Source: Lolium rigidum
Lineage: Eukaryota > Streptophyta > Magnoliopsida > Poales > Poaceae
Length of the DNA: 64,000 nt
Direction of reading: 5' to 3'
Assembly (NCBI RefSeq): GCF_022539505.1
Contig: NC_061510.1
Span: 267,167,687 to 267,231,686 of the forward strand
Shown piece after piece: positions 53,171 through 64,000 of the stretch; the first letter of the stretch is position 1; each line of letters begins with the position of its first letter. A model generated the notes under the pieces. That model was not told the origin of the DNA. It made no database searches and was given only the letters and a program-made list of their open reading frames with translations. The translations under genes were made by a program, and so were the position numbers.

Positions 53171-54836
53171 TGATACATCTCCGACGTATCGATAATTTCT
53201 TATGTTCCATGCCACATTATTGATGATATCTACATGTTTTATACACACTTTATGTCATATTCGTGCATTTTCTGGAACTAACCTATTAACAAGATGCCAA
53301 AGTGCCAGTTCCTGTTTTCTGCTGTTTTTGGTTTCAGAAATCCTAGTAACGAAATATTCTCGGAATCGGACGAAATCAAGACCCAGGTTCCTATTTTTCC
53401 ACGAAGCTTCCGGAACACCCGGGAAGGACCGGAGGGGGCCAAGGGGCCCCAGATGATAGGCCGGCGCGGCCCGAGGCCCTGGCCGCGCCGCCTTATGGTG
53501 CCACCGCCTCGTCGCCCCTCCGACTCCGCCTCTTCGCCTATTTAAAGCCTCCGTCGCGAAAACCCTATTACGAAGGACGAAACCCACAGAAACCTTCCAG
53601 AGCCGCCGCCATCGCGAAGCCAAGATCTGGGGGACAGGAGTCTCTGTTCCGGCACCCTGCCGGAGCGGGGAAGTGCCCCGGAAGGCTTCTCCATCGACAC
53701 CGCTGCCATCTCCACCGCCATCTTCATCACCGCTGCTTGCTCCCATGAGGAGGGAGTAGTTCTCCATCGAGGCTCGGGGCTGTACCGGTAGCTATGTGGT
53801 TCATCTCTCTCCTATGTACTTCAATACAATAATCTCATGAGCTGCCTTACATGATTGAGATTCATATGATGATGCTTGTAATCTAGATGTCACTATGCTA
53901 GTCAAGTGAGTTTTACTTATGTGATCTCCGGAGACTCCTTGTCCCACGTGTGTAAAGGTGACGAGTGTGTGCACCGTGTGGGTCTCTTAGGCTATATTTC
54001 ACAGAATACTTACTCACTGTTATGAATGGCGTAGTGAAGTGCTTATTTATATCTCTTTATGATTGCAATGTGTTTTGTATCACAATTTATCTATGTGCTA
54101 CTCTAGCAATGTTATTAAAGTAGTTTTATTCCTCCTGCATGGTGTAATGGTGACAGTGTGTGCATCCGTGTTAGTACTTGGCGTATGCTATGATCATGAT
54201 CTCTTGTAGATTGTGAAGTTAACTATTGCTATGATAGTATTGATGTGATCTATTCCTCCTACATAGTGTGAAGGTGACGAGTGTGCATGCTGTGTTAGTA
54301 CTTGGTTTAGTCGTGTTGATCTTTCTTGCACTCTAAGGTTATTTAAATATGAACATTGAATTGTGGAGCTTGTTAACTCCGGCATTGAGGGTTCGTGTAA
54401 TCCTACGCAATGTGTTCATCATCCAACAAGAGTGTAGAGTATGCATTTATCTATTCTGTTATGTGATCAAAGTTGAGAGTGTCCACTAGTGAAAGTCTAT
54501 TCCCTAGGCCTTGTTCCTAAATACTGCTATCGCTGCTTGTTTACTGTTTTACTGGGTTACTACTGCTGCGTTACTACTGCTCATATTCATTCATACCACC
54601 TGTATTTCACTATCTCTTCGCCGAACTAGTGCACCTATTAGGTGTGTTGGGGACACAAGAGACTTCTTGCTTTGTGGTTGCAGGGTTGCATGAGAGGGAT
54701 ATCTTTGACCTCTTCCTCACTGAGTTCGATAAACCTTGGGTTATCCACTTAAGGGAAACTTGCTGCTTGTTCTACAAACCTCTCGCTCTTGGAGGCCCAA
54801 CACTGTCTACAAGAATAGAAGCTCCCGTAGACATCA
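53171..54836 (+). repeat. 5' LTR of the complete single-ORF Gypsy element
   Basis: It is 1666 bp, ending CCGTAGACATCA. A TATA-like CTATTTAAAG lies at about 53538-53547. It is close to the 3' LTR and more distant from the LTR at 30184 (for example CAAAGTGCCAGTTCC against CGAAGGGCCGATTC). Confidence 0.9.
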
Positions 54837-55000
54837 AGCACTTTTCAGGCGCCGTTGCTCGAGGAGGAAAGGTAAAAGGCACTCATACTCCGGTCCTGGG
54901 TAAAGTACTTTTCTGTTGCCGTTGTGTGTGTGCTCGAAGCTATTTCCTTTAGATCCTGCAATTGCATCTTTTTGTTTCTTGTTTACACTAGTTTGGCATA

Positions 55001-55736
55001 ATGGACAACAATGAGCTTCTTATTCTATTTCCTGATTTAAGACATGGATTGTTTGATGCGAAAATTAAAAAACCTATGAAATCTTATTTGCATGCTTGGT
55101 AGTAATATTAGTATGAACGCTTTGAACACCATTGTTGATAATGATATAGAAAGTTCTAAGCTTGGGGAATCTGGTTTTCATGATCTTTTTAGTCCCCCAA
55201 GCATTGAGGAGAAAATTTTCTTTGATGATACTTTGCCTCCTATTTATGATGATTATAATAGTGGTCTTTTGGTACAACCTACTATGGAGAGTAAATTTTG
55301 TTGTGAATATACTATGCCTCCTACACTTGATGAGAATAATAATGATAGCTACTTTGTTGAATTTGCTCCCACTACAACTAATAAAATTGATTATGCTTAT
55401 GTGGAGAGTAATAATTTTATGCATGAGACTCATGATAAGAATGCTTTATGTGATAGTTATATTGTTGAGTTTGCTCATGATGCTACTGAAAGTTATTATG
55501 AGAGAGGAAAATATGGTTGTAGAAATTTTCATGTTACTAAAATGCCTCTCTATGTGCTGAAATTTTTGAAGCTACACTTGTTTTATCTTCCTATGCTTGT
55601 TACTTTGCTCTTCATGAACTTGTTTATTTACAAGATTCCCATGCATAGGAAGCATGTTAGACTTAAATTTGTTTTGAATTTGCTTCTTGATGCTCTCTTT
55701 TGCTTCATACTCTATTTTTCATGTGAGCATCATTAA
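55001..55736 (+). pseudogene. Unknown ORF of the single-ORF Gypsy element, disrupted
   Basis: It starts MDNNELLILFPDLRHGLFDA at 55001, like the intact ORF at 32047. An insertion at about 55078-55110 breaks the frame; from 55092 the reading goes on with SMNALNTIVDNDIESSKLGE to the end (…YFSCEHH, TAA). The acidic FDDTLPPIYDD modules and the hydrophobic LKFLKLHLFYLPMLVTLLFM are preserved. Relative to the sibling there are small in-frame differences (for example loss of two codons at HDLFSPPS and extra DENNN codons), consistent with a repeat-like acidic part. The domain is unknown. Confidence 0.65.
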
Positions 55737-58319
55737 AACTACTGAGCCCATCTTAACGGCTATAAAGAAAGAACTTCTTGGGAGATAACCCATGTGTTAT
55801 TTTGCTACAGTACTTTGTTTTATATTTGAGTCTTGGAAGTTGTTTACTACTGTAGCAACCTCTCCTTATCTTAGTTTTGTGTTTTGTTGTGCCAAGTAAA
55901 GTCTTTGATAGTAAAGTAAGTACTAGATTTGGATTACTGCGCAGTTCCAGATTTCTTTGCTGTCACGAATCTGGGTCTATCTCCCTGTAGGTAGCTCAGA
56001 AAATTAAGTCAATTTACTTGCATGATCCTCAGATATGTACGCAACTTTCATTCAATTTGGGCATTTGCATTTGAGCAAGTCTGGTGACCTAATAAAATCC
56101 ATCTTTACGGACTGTTCTGTTTTGACAGATTCTGCCTTTTGTTTCGCATTGCCTCTTTTGCTATGTTGGATAAATTTCTTTGATCCATTAATGTCCAGTA
56201 GCTTTATGCAATGTCCAGAAGTGTTAAGAATGATTGTGTCACCTCTGAACATGTGAATTTTTATTATGCACTAACCCTCTAATGAGTTTGTTTCGAGTTT
56301 GGTGTGGAGGAAGTTTTCAAGGGTCAAGAGAGGAGGATGATATACTATGATCAAGAAGTGTGAAAAGTCTAAGCTTGGGGATGCCCCGGTGGTTCACCCC
56401 TGCATATATTAAGAAGACTCAAGCGTCTAAGCTTGGGGATGCCCAAGGCATCCTCTTTTTCATCGACAACATTATCAGGTTCCTCCCCTGAAACTATATT
56501 TTTATTCGGCCACATCTTATGCACTTTGCTTGGAGCGTCGGTTTGTTTTTGTTTTTGTTTTGTTTGAATAAAATGGATCCTAGCATTCACTTTGTTGGAG
56601 AGAGACACGCTCCGCTGTAGCATATGGACAAGTATGTCCTTAAGCTTTACTCATAGTATTCATGGCGAAGTTTCTTCTTCGTTAAATTGTTATATGGTTG
56701 GAATTGGAAAATGATACATGTAGTAATTCTAAAATGTCTTGAATAATTTGATACTTGGCAATTGTTGTGCTCATGTTTAAGCTCTTGCATCATATACTTT
56801 GCACCCATTAATGAAGAAACACTTAGAGCTTGCTAATTTGGTTTGCATATTTGGTTTCTCTAGAGTCTAGATAATATCTAGTATTGAGTTTTGAACAACA
56901 AGGAAGACGGTGTAGAGTCTTATAATGTTTACAATATGTCTTTTATGTGAGTTTTGCTGCACCGTTCATCCTTGTGTTTGTTTCAAATAACCATGCTAGC
57001 CTAAACCTTGTATCGAGAGGGAATACTTCTCATGCATCCAAAATACTTGAGCCAACCACTATGCCATTTGTGTCCACCATACCTACCTACTACATGGTAT
57101 TTCTCCGCCATTCCAAAGTAAATTGCTTGAGTGCTACCTTTAAAATTCCATCATTCACCTTTGCAATATATAGCTCATGGTACAAATAGCTTAAAAACTA
57201 TTGTGGTATTTAATATGTACTTATGCACTTTATCTCTTATTAAGTTACTTGTTGTGCGATAACCATGCTTCTGGGGACGCCATCAACTATTCTTTGTTGA
57301 ATATCATGTGAGTTGCTATGCATGTCCGTCTTGTCTGAAGTAAGAGAGATCTACCACCTTAATGGTTGGAGCATGCATATTGTTAGAGAAGAACATTGGG
57401 CCGCTAACTAAAGCCATGATTCATGGTGGAAGTTTCGAGTTTTGGACATATATCCTCAATCTCATATGAGAAAATTATTAATTGTTGATACATGCTTATG
57501 CATAAAAGAGGAGTCCATTATCCGTTGTCTATGTTGTCCCGGTATGGATGTCTAAGTTGAGAATAATCAATAGCGAGAAATCCAATGCGAGCTTTCTCCT
57601 TAGACCTTTGTACAGGCGGCATGGAGGTACCCCATTGTGACACTTGGTTAAAACATGTGCATTGTAAAGATCCGGTAGTCCAAGCTAATTAGGACAAGGT
57701 GCGGGCACTATTAGTATACTATGCATGAGGCTTGCAACTTGTAAGATATAATTTACATAACTCATATGCTTTGTTACTACCATTGACAAAATTGTTTCAT
57801 GTTTTCAAAATCAAAGCTCTAGCACAAATATAGCAATCGATGCTTTCCTCTTTGAAGGACCATTCTCTTTACTTTTATGTTGAGTCGGTTCACCTATCTC
57901 TCTCCACCTCAAGAAGCAAACACTTGTGTGAACTGTGCATTGATTCCTACATACTTGCATATTGCATTTGTTATATTACTCTATGTTGACAATTATCCAT
58001 GAGATATACATGTTACAAGTTGAAAGCAACCGCTGAAACTTAATCTTCCTTTGTGTTGCTTCAATGCCTTTACTTTGATTTATTGCTTTATGAGTTAACT
58101 CTTATGCAAGACTTATTAATGCTTGTCTTGAAGTACTATTCATGAAAAGTCATTGCTTTATGATTCAATTGTTTACTCATGTCATTACCATTGTTTTGAT
58201 CGTTGCATTCATTACATATGTTTACAATATGATCAAGTTTATGATGGCATGTCACTTCAGAAATTATCTTTGTTATCGTTTTACCTGCTCGGGACGAGCA
58301 GAACTAAGCTTGGGGATGC
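55737..58319 (+). other. Non-coding 3' region of the complete single-ORF Gypsy element
   Basis: It is collinear with 32758-35309. There is no ORF. AAGCTTGGGGATGC words lie near 56372, 56430 and at the true polypurine tract before 58320. Confidence 0.75.
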
Positions 58320-59971
58320 TGATACGTCTCCGACGTATCGATAATTTCTTATGTTCCATGCCACATTATTGATGATATCTACATGTTTTATACACACTTT
58401 ATGTCATATTCGTGCATTTTTTGGAACTAACCTATTAACAAGATGCCGAAGTGCCAGTTCCTGTTTTCTGCTGTTTTTGGTTTCAGAAATCCTAGTAACG
58501 AAATATTCTCGGAATCGGACGAAATCAAGACCCAGGTTCCTATTTTTCCACAAAGCTTCCAGAACACCCGGGAAGGACCAGAGGGGGGCCACAGGGGCCC
58601 CAGATGATAGGCCGGCGCGGGCCAGGCCCTGGCCGCGCCGCCTTATGGTGCCACCGCCTCGTCGCCCCTCCGACTCCGCCTCTTCGCCTATTTAAAGCCT
58701 CCGTCGTGAAAACCCTATTACGAAGGACGAAACCCACAGAAACCTTCCAGAGCCGCCGCCATCGCGAAGCCAAGATCTGGGGACGAGTAGTCTACGTTCC
58801 GGCACCCTGCCGGAGCGGGGAAGTGCCCCCGGAAGGCTTCTCCATCGACACCGCTGCCATCTCCACCGCCATCTTCATCACCGCTGCTGCTCCCATGAGG
58901 AGGGAGTAGTTCTCCATCGAGGCTCGGGGCTGTACCGGTAGCTATGTGGTTCATCTCTCATCTATGTACTTCAATACAATAATCTCATGAGCTACCTTAC
59001 ATGATTGAGATTCATATGATGATGCTTGTAATCTAGATGTCACTATGCTAGTCAAGTGAGTTATACTTATGTGATCTCCGGAGACTCCTTGTCCCACGTG
59101 TGTAAAGGTGACGAGTGTGTGCACCGTGTGGGTCTCTTAGGCTATATTTCACAGAATACTTACTCACTTGTTATGAATGGCGTAGTGAAGTGCTTATTTA
59201 TATCTCTTTATGATTGCAATGTGTTTTGTATCACAATTTATCTATGTGCTACTCTAGCAATGTTATTAAAGTAGTTTTATTCCTCCTGCACGGTGTAATG
59301 GTGACGGTGTGTGCATCCGTGTTAGTACTTGGCGTATGCTATGATCATGATCTCTTGTAGATTGTGAAGTTAACTATTGCTATGATAGTATTGATGTGAT
59401 CTATTCCTCCTACATAGTGTGAAGGTGACAGTGTGCATGCTTGTGTTAGTACTTGGTTTAGTCGTGTTGATCTTTCTTGCACTCTAAGGTTATTTAAATA
59501 TGAACATTGAATTGTGGAGCTTGTTAACTCCGGCATTGAGGGTTCGTGTAATCCTACGCAATGTGTTCATCATCCAACAAGAGTGTAGAGTATGCATTTA
59601 TCTATTCTGTTATGTGATCAAAGTTAAGAGTGTCCACTAGTGAAAGTCTATTCCCTAGGCCTTGTTCCTAAATACTGCTATCGCTGTTTGTTTACTGGTT
59701 TACTGCGTTACTACTGCTCATATTCATTCATACCACCTGTATTTCACTATCTCTTCGCCGAACTAGTGCACCTATTAGGTGTGTTGGGGACACAAGAGAC
59801 TTCTTGCTTTGTGGTTGCCGGGTTACATGAGAGGGATATCTTTAACCTCTTCCTCCCTGAGTTCGATAAACCTTGGGTGATCCACTTAAGGGAAACTTGC
59901 TGCTGTTCTACAAACCTCTGCTCTTGGAGGCCCAACACTGTCTACAAGAATAGAAGCTCCCGTAGACATCA
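58320..59971 (+). repeat. 3' LTR of the complete single-ORF Gypsy element
   Basis: It is 1652 bp, from TGATACGTCTCCGACG to CGTAGACATCA. The TATA-like word is near 58688. Confidence 0.9.
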
Positions 59972-59976
59972 GCCAT
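59972..59976. repeat. Target site duplication GCCAT (right)
   Basis: This is the exact copy of 53166-53170. Confidence 0.9.
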
Positions 59977-60785
59977 ATCCCCATCAGATATGAACTCTCT
60001 ACCGGGTAGGAGAAGGGTGTGACTGAGCATATTGAGTTTGTATGTGTTGGTTTTCTATGCTCCTAATCCAAGATGATTTAATTCTTAGTAAAAGCCATAT
60101 CTCTTGAAAGTTTTCATTCCAAGCAGGTCTGACATGCAGGGCATGACTTGTTACTTTTGGGGGAAATGGTTAAATGGGTAACACTCACCATCACAACTAT
60201 CCTAATTTGGGTATAATTCGTAATTCATCTTTTAAATTATTTATAATTATCATAATTTATGCATAAAATAGAATTGGATGAGTCCTTCTAGATAAAAAAA
60301 AAACATGACGTTGACATACCTTCAGTCAAAGTTTCAACTTTAACTATCGGCATATATTGTTTCAGATATTTATATTCTGTAACAATTATATGCAGATATT
60401 TTCCTCGAAGGACTTTTGGTAATATTATAGTCTTTTTTGTTAGTATATACATATCTCAATAAAACCATAGTCGAAGTTAGATCTTGAAGACTATATTAAT
60501 ATGTCAGGATTGTACAAACTGGAGGTGGTAGTTAGGTAATGCTACCCTTTAATGAGAAATTATTAAAATAATTTTTAAGCATATGTATCATATAATTGGT
60601 TAAAATTTAGATGTATATCTTATATCCAATCTAGAATAAGTAGCCAAGTAAATCAAGCTAAAGGGTTGTGTGCATTCACATGGATTAGCACACCCATAGA
60701 CTATATGCAAAAGGTTCTTTGCGGGTTGATCTTTATGAACACATTGTGTGGTCATGGAGCTGTAACTTATGAACTTATGAATAGT
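59977..60785. other. AT-rich intergenic sequence
   Basis: It continues the pre-insertion DNA of the Gypsy element (ATCCCCATCAGATATGAACT...). Apart from that it is AT-rich without a gene. Confidence 0.4.
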
Positions 60786-60789
60786 GCAG

Positions 60790-60850
60790 TAAAAAAGATT
60801 GTGTGTATCGTTTTAACGCAGAGGCCGGTGCTACGCTCCCCATTTCGAAA
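60790..60850 (+). mobile_element. LINE 3' tail remnant
   Basis: GATTGTGTGTATCGTTTTAA then CGCAGAGGCCGGTGCTACG and CTCCCCATTTCGAAAT match the tail of the LINE at 25187-26110 (GATGCAGAGG..., CCCATTTCGAAAA). It is a very short 5'-truncated copy. Confidence 0.6.
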
Positions 60851-62157
60851 TCAAATGTGGCAAATTATGGCAAGAGAATGGTTGAAGGCTAAATATTACT
60901 CAAAAGTCACCAATTTTCGGGAATAGAAACTTTAGCATACATGTACATCAAATAAATCGATTAATTTGTGTTTTCTTGGCATACACCTTTAAGACCTCAC
61001 TCCGCTTTTCAAAACTCGTTTTGCGCCGAAAACTTTTTCCTCTTCTTTTCTCGGCGGCACAATATGTGATGTTGAGCTAAAGCCTGCATTTGTGGGTGTT
61101 AGTGGAATTGGCATATCCCTTTGGATGCAAGGCACATCACCGAAGCCCAAGAAAAACATGATAATTTTTTGCAATTGTTGGCTCATGCATGCTTTGCCCC
61201 CTAACACGGGTCAGTGCTCCAATCACGCATTACAAAATGTGCTAATAAAACTAACATACCCCACTAAAGTGCACCCTCTAATGGCATGCACTTCAGGCCT
61301 AAAGATATGTTTTATTCTTTATTTCTTGTTGGAATATGTAGGTCCGAACACTTAAGTTTGCAATACATTACATTAATTTTGAGGTACAGAGATTTATGTG
61401 TGCCTGCCAGCAGTTGAGCACGTTGGATTAGGAACATGAGTTATTGTTTAATATGTATGCACTAATTATAGGTGCAATGTAATATAGATGTATACCTTTC
61501 AAGGGAGATTCATTTCGCCGTACGTGTGTATGGATATATCATATGTACACAATAGCGACAGGATGTGTAGCTTCTACGCGAAATATAGGTGCGGCCGGCC
61601 TGCTTATCTTTTGGCGAGATTTTAGCTAGGATGTAAAGACCAAAGTGGCAACAATTTCTGCAGAAAGGGTGGGTCTCCATTCCTTGAAATTTAGTGCTTC
61701 CTCTTCTCCGGGGTGCATGCATGTGTGGCCATGTTTTGCTCTTGCACGCACGCGTGCCACATATAATACTGGAAAGTTTGCATCACAAAGGGAAAAGGAA
61801 AGAAAGCCAGAGATGAACACCAGGTTAGCTTAGTTGTATGTGGTTCACTAATTAATCACAGTTCCATTTTCCATGACAGCCGGTCAAACAACCAATGAAA
61901 TGACAAGATGGAATCAGCTAGCATATGTGTGCATGCGCAGGAAACACAAAATTAGCCAGGAAAAGAGGAAGGAACACTCATATCAAAAGGGGCCATGATG
62001 ATCGAAATCCAACAGACATTCCCTCCGTCTCGGTCAGCTCGCAGTTTGCACTGCACAACTTGCATGCATATGGCATGGAGTGAGGATAAAAAAAGATGAC
62101 CGAACTGAACTGGCCCCCCCTCGGAGTCAGAGATAAGATTGTACCACAAAATGTGCT
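60851..62157. other. Intergenic, no gene recognised
   Basis: No repeat or ORF can be assigned. The short ORFs are not supported by codon pattern or context. Confidence 0.4.
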
Positions 62158-62410
62158 CCGATCACCGGCTTGCGTTGCGCGCGCGGTGCGGCATGGAGGG
62201 AGGGCCCTCGGCGTGCGGTGGAGGCGCCGGGCGGTGTCGGCTGCGGCAGCGGCAAAAGCCTGACGCGCGACGGAGCACGCGCGCCCCGCCGGCCCCAAGC
62301 AGACAGCGCACAGACATCCGCAAAGACGCCGCCTGCAAAGCTTCAACGCAAAAGGCGGCCATCTAACACGAGCCGATCCACGGCGGCGTACGCCTTAACG
62401 TCGACACATT
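62158..62410. other. GC-rich, CpG-rich island
   Basis: About 250 bp of high GC and many CG dinucleotides stand out in AT-rich surroundings. Frames on both strands stay open for 65-120 codons because of base composition. It may be a remnant of a promoter or first exon; no protein is recognised. Confidence 0.3.
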
Positions 62411-62644
62411 CCGGCCGGCGATCGCATGCTTGTAAAGCTAGCTGGTTGACGAAGGAGCCTCACCTTCCGAGACTGTGGGTAGATGCGTATGCAGGTCGAT
62501 AGTTGATTAAGCTACAGATCGGAGTACATAATGCAATCGAGAAGAAATCTTTACCTTCGCACAGATTGTCATTTCGCATACCACACGGATTAACATTCAG
62601 CCAACACGCTCACCGGGATTTGAAACCTCGATGATACTACCTCC
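62411..62644. other. Intergenic, nothing recognised
   Basis: This short stretch lies between the GC-rich island and the Copia LTR. No feature is seen. Confidence 0.4.
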
Positions 62645-62789
62645 TGTGGAAAGTTGTGGAGGGAACCGTACGTGGAGCTGGTACGGGTTGCGTGTTATAT
62701 AGTGGGACATGGGTACATTGTATATGTATCCAATACACAATACGTATGGTATACGGAATAGAGAGAGAGACCTATTACATTGTCTAACA
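62645..62789 (-). repeat. Short Copia LTR on the minus strand
   Basis: On the minus strand it begins TGTTAGACAATGTAATAGG at 62789 and ends about CTTTCCACA near 62645. The polypurine word AAGGGAGGGTG comes directly before it (62790-62800), so it is a 3' LTR. The outer end is an estimate. Confidence 0.6.
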
Positions 62790-62800
62790 CCCTCCCTTAA

Positions 62801-62928
62801 TCTTAACCTACTGACAGGTTGAGATTACGCTTGAATTCAACAATCTTTTTAACTGGAAGTGGCTTAGTAAATCCATCTACAACTTGATCATTGCTTGAAA
62901 CAAAGTTCTTGTTCTTGATCTGGTTCAA
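62801..62928 (-). pseudogene. Copia RNase H C-terminus, partial
   Basis: On the minus strand it reads NQIKNKNFVSSNDQVVDGFT, then KPLPVKKIVEFKRNLNLSVG and a stop. DQ(V/L)(A/V)DGFTK.L is the conserved end of Copia RNase H. Only about 42 codons survive. It stops at 62928, where plus-strand Copia gag sequence begins, so two oppositely oriented Copia pieces are joined. Confidence 0.8.
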
Positions 62929-64000
62929 GGTGACGACAAGGCCCCTGACAAAGTTCTTGAAACAGAAGATTCCAATGGCAAGAAGGTGACTATTCAAAAC
63001 CCCAACTATGAATCCTGGATTGCTCGTGATCAACAAGTTCTTCGCTGGTTGTTGAATGCCTTGTCCCCGGATGTCCTAGCCCATGTCATTGGTCTTGAGA
63101 CGTCTGCTGAAGTATGGGAGGCTCTCAACTCTCATGTCTTTGCCTCGTCAAAATCTCGTGTGCAACATCTAAGGACAACACTTGTTGAGACAAAGAAGAA
63201 CACCATGTCTGCTGAAAAATATTTCTCAAAGATGAAGACCATTGCTCAGGAGCTTGCTGCTCCTGGGAAGCCCATAGATGATGATGAACTGGTGTGGTAT
63301 GTGCTGAAAAATCTTGGTGGAGAATACAACAATTTGATCACCGCTGTCCGGGCCAATCCAAACACTACCCTATCTGATTTGTTTGGTCAAGTTCAGTCGT
63401 CAGAAGATACAAGCTTCACCTCCTCTGCCCACCTTGCTCGCCGTGGTGGTGGTGCTCCATCACGGGGCCAGGATGACCGTGGTGGCCAGGGTAATTGGCG
63501 TGATGATCGTGGTGGCCAGGATAGGTGGCGTGATGACCGCCCGCGCCGTGATGATGGGAGTGGCCGTGGTGGTGGTGGTCACCGTGGTGGCTACCAAGGC
63601 CGTGACAATGGTGGTTATAATCAAGACCGCCGTCATGATGATGATCGTCCCCGTCGTCGTGATGACACAGATCGGCGTGATGATGGTGGGCGTCGTCGTG
63701 ATCGCCAACCCACCCGCTTTGTTGATACTACTTGTCAAATCTGCACAATCTATGGCCACCCTGCAAAAGACTGTTGGTGGCGCTATGAGGAGGATCGTGA
63801 GCGTCGTGACAATGGAGATCGTGGCCGCAAGGATGCAAACTTTGCTTCTCATGGGGTTGACACAAACTGGTACTATGATACAGGCGCTACTGATCACATC
63901 ACTGGTGAACTGAATAAGCTCTCCACTCATGATGACTACCATGGTCGCGATCAGGTCCGCACTGCTGAAGGCACAGGTATGCACATAAGTCATATTGGTC
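62929..64000 (+). CDS. Copia gag-protease, partial at both ends, open frame
   Basis: About 357 codons are open from the junction at 62929 to the right edge, without stop. The gag part (UBN2/Retrotran_gag_2 type) includes NPNYESWIARDQQVLRWLL, then ETSAEVWEALNSHVFASSK, RVQHLRTTLVETKKNTMSAE, and KPIDDDELVWYVLKNLGGEY. An Arg/Asp/Gly-rich linker follows (about residues 165-265), built of RDDRGGQ-like words. The zinc knuckle is CQICTIYGHPAKDC (CX2CX4HX4C), for RNA packaging. The protease starts WYYDTGATDHITGELN with catalytic DTGA. The N-terminal start is lost at the junction. The open state makes this one of the best-preserved coding pieces in the window. Confidence 0.85.

Larger units (their letters stand above)
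53171..59971 (+). mobile_element. Complete single-ORF Gypsy element
   Basis: It is 6.8 kb, with LTRs 53171-54836 and 58320-59971 and a GCCAT target duplication. The primer site at about 54846-54864 is degenerate (GGCGCCGTTGCTCGAGG). One broken ORF (55001-55736) is followed by a 2.6 kb non-coding region, and the polypurine tract AAGCTTGGGGATGC directly precedes 58320. The LTRs differ at few positions, among them A for G in TGATACATC at the 5' end and a short insertion near 54555. It has the same plan as the element at 30184. It has no gag or pol. Confidence 0.9.

Noticed and set aside
58142..58372. Small ORFs across the 3' LTR boundary of the Gypsy element
   Set aside because: They lie in the non-coding 3' region and cross the polypurine tract.
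62139..62502. 110-122 residue ORFs on both strands in the GC island
   Set aside because: Open by base composition; no recognisable motif and no splice or promoter support.
63460..63993. 177-residue minus-strand ORF (Thr/Ile/Val-rich) and 63383-63913 plus-strand ORF
   Set aside because: They mirror the Arg/Asp/Gly-rich linker of the Copia gag in other frames.

Overview
The window is nuclear DNA of a cool-season grass (Pooideae, most likely Triticeae or a close relative). It is almost entirely nested and decayed transposable elements. The grass call rests on an Angela-type Copia LTR end, a family of Gypsy LTRs beginning TGATACGTCTCCGACG with a GGCGCCGTTGCC primer site, PIF/Harbinger elements ending GGGCATCTCC, Stowaway MITEs, and an 11.8 kb CACTA element carrying an AP2/ERF-like frame. 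No intact, clearly cellular gene is visible. One possible gene tail lies at 35758-36072. Three runs of exactly 100 N (5444-5543, 22678-22777, 35510-35609) are scaffold gaps of unknown true size.

Layout. 1-805: 3' end of a LINE with an RNase H domain. 1012-2097: Harbinger-type element (TSD TGA) with an acidic ORF. 2845-4830: decayed minus-strand LINE reverse transcriptase, split by a foldback MITE at 4361-4800. 5544-15346: Sirevirus-like Copia 3' half (RNase H end, GGAAGTTCC palindromes, env-like ORF), split by a complete Gypsy element at 5766-13376 (TSD GGTTT). That Gypsy element encodes only gag-protease plus an antisense acidic ORF. 15347-16924: minus-strand Gypsy LTR. 16925-22677: plus-strand gag-protease Gypsy element cut by a gap. 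22792-29471: old remnants (Stowaway, Copia RNase H, LINE, Copia RT, Sirevirus LTR). 29472-35509: a staircase of insertions (Gypsy LTR, Angela LTR, then a single-ORF Gypsy element) ending at a gap.

36170-47925: CACTA element with a broken TNP2-type transposase, a passenger ORF, an intact minus-strand AP2/ERF-like ORF, inverted TTTGTCGCGGG subterminal repeats, minisatellites, and a second ORF ending in a Ulp1-like peptidase. 50217-51839: second Harbinger element (TSD TAA), whose ORF shares a domain with the CACTA passenger. 53171-59971: complete single-ORF Gypsy element (TSD GCCAT), sibling of the one at 30184. 62645-62929: minus-strand Copia end, joined directly to an open plus-strand Copia gag-protease frame that runs off the window.

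The LTR elements recognised here lack reverse transcriptase or are truncated, so they would need enzymes supplied in trans. The most unusual cargo is in the CACTA element: an intact AP2/ERF-like frame behind a TATA box and a tandem array of CACGTG units, and a passenger domain also found in a Harbinger element 10 kb away. All family calls come from reading the sequence; no searches were run.
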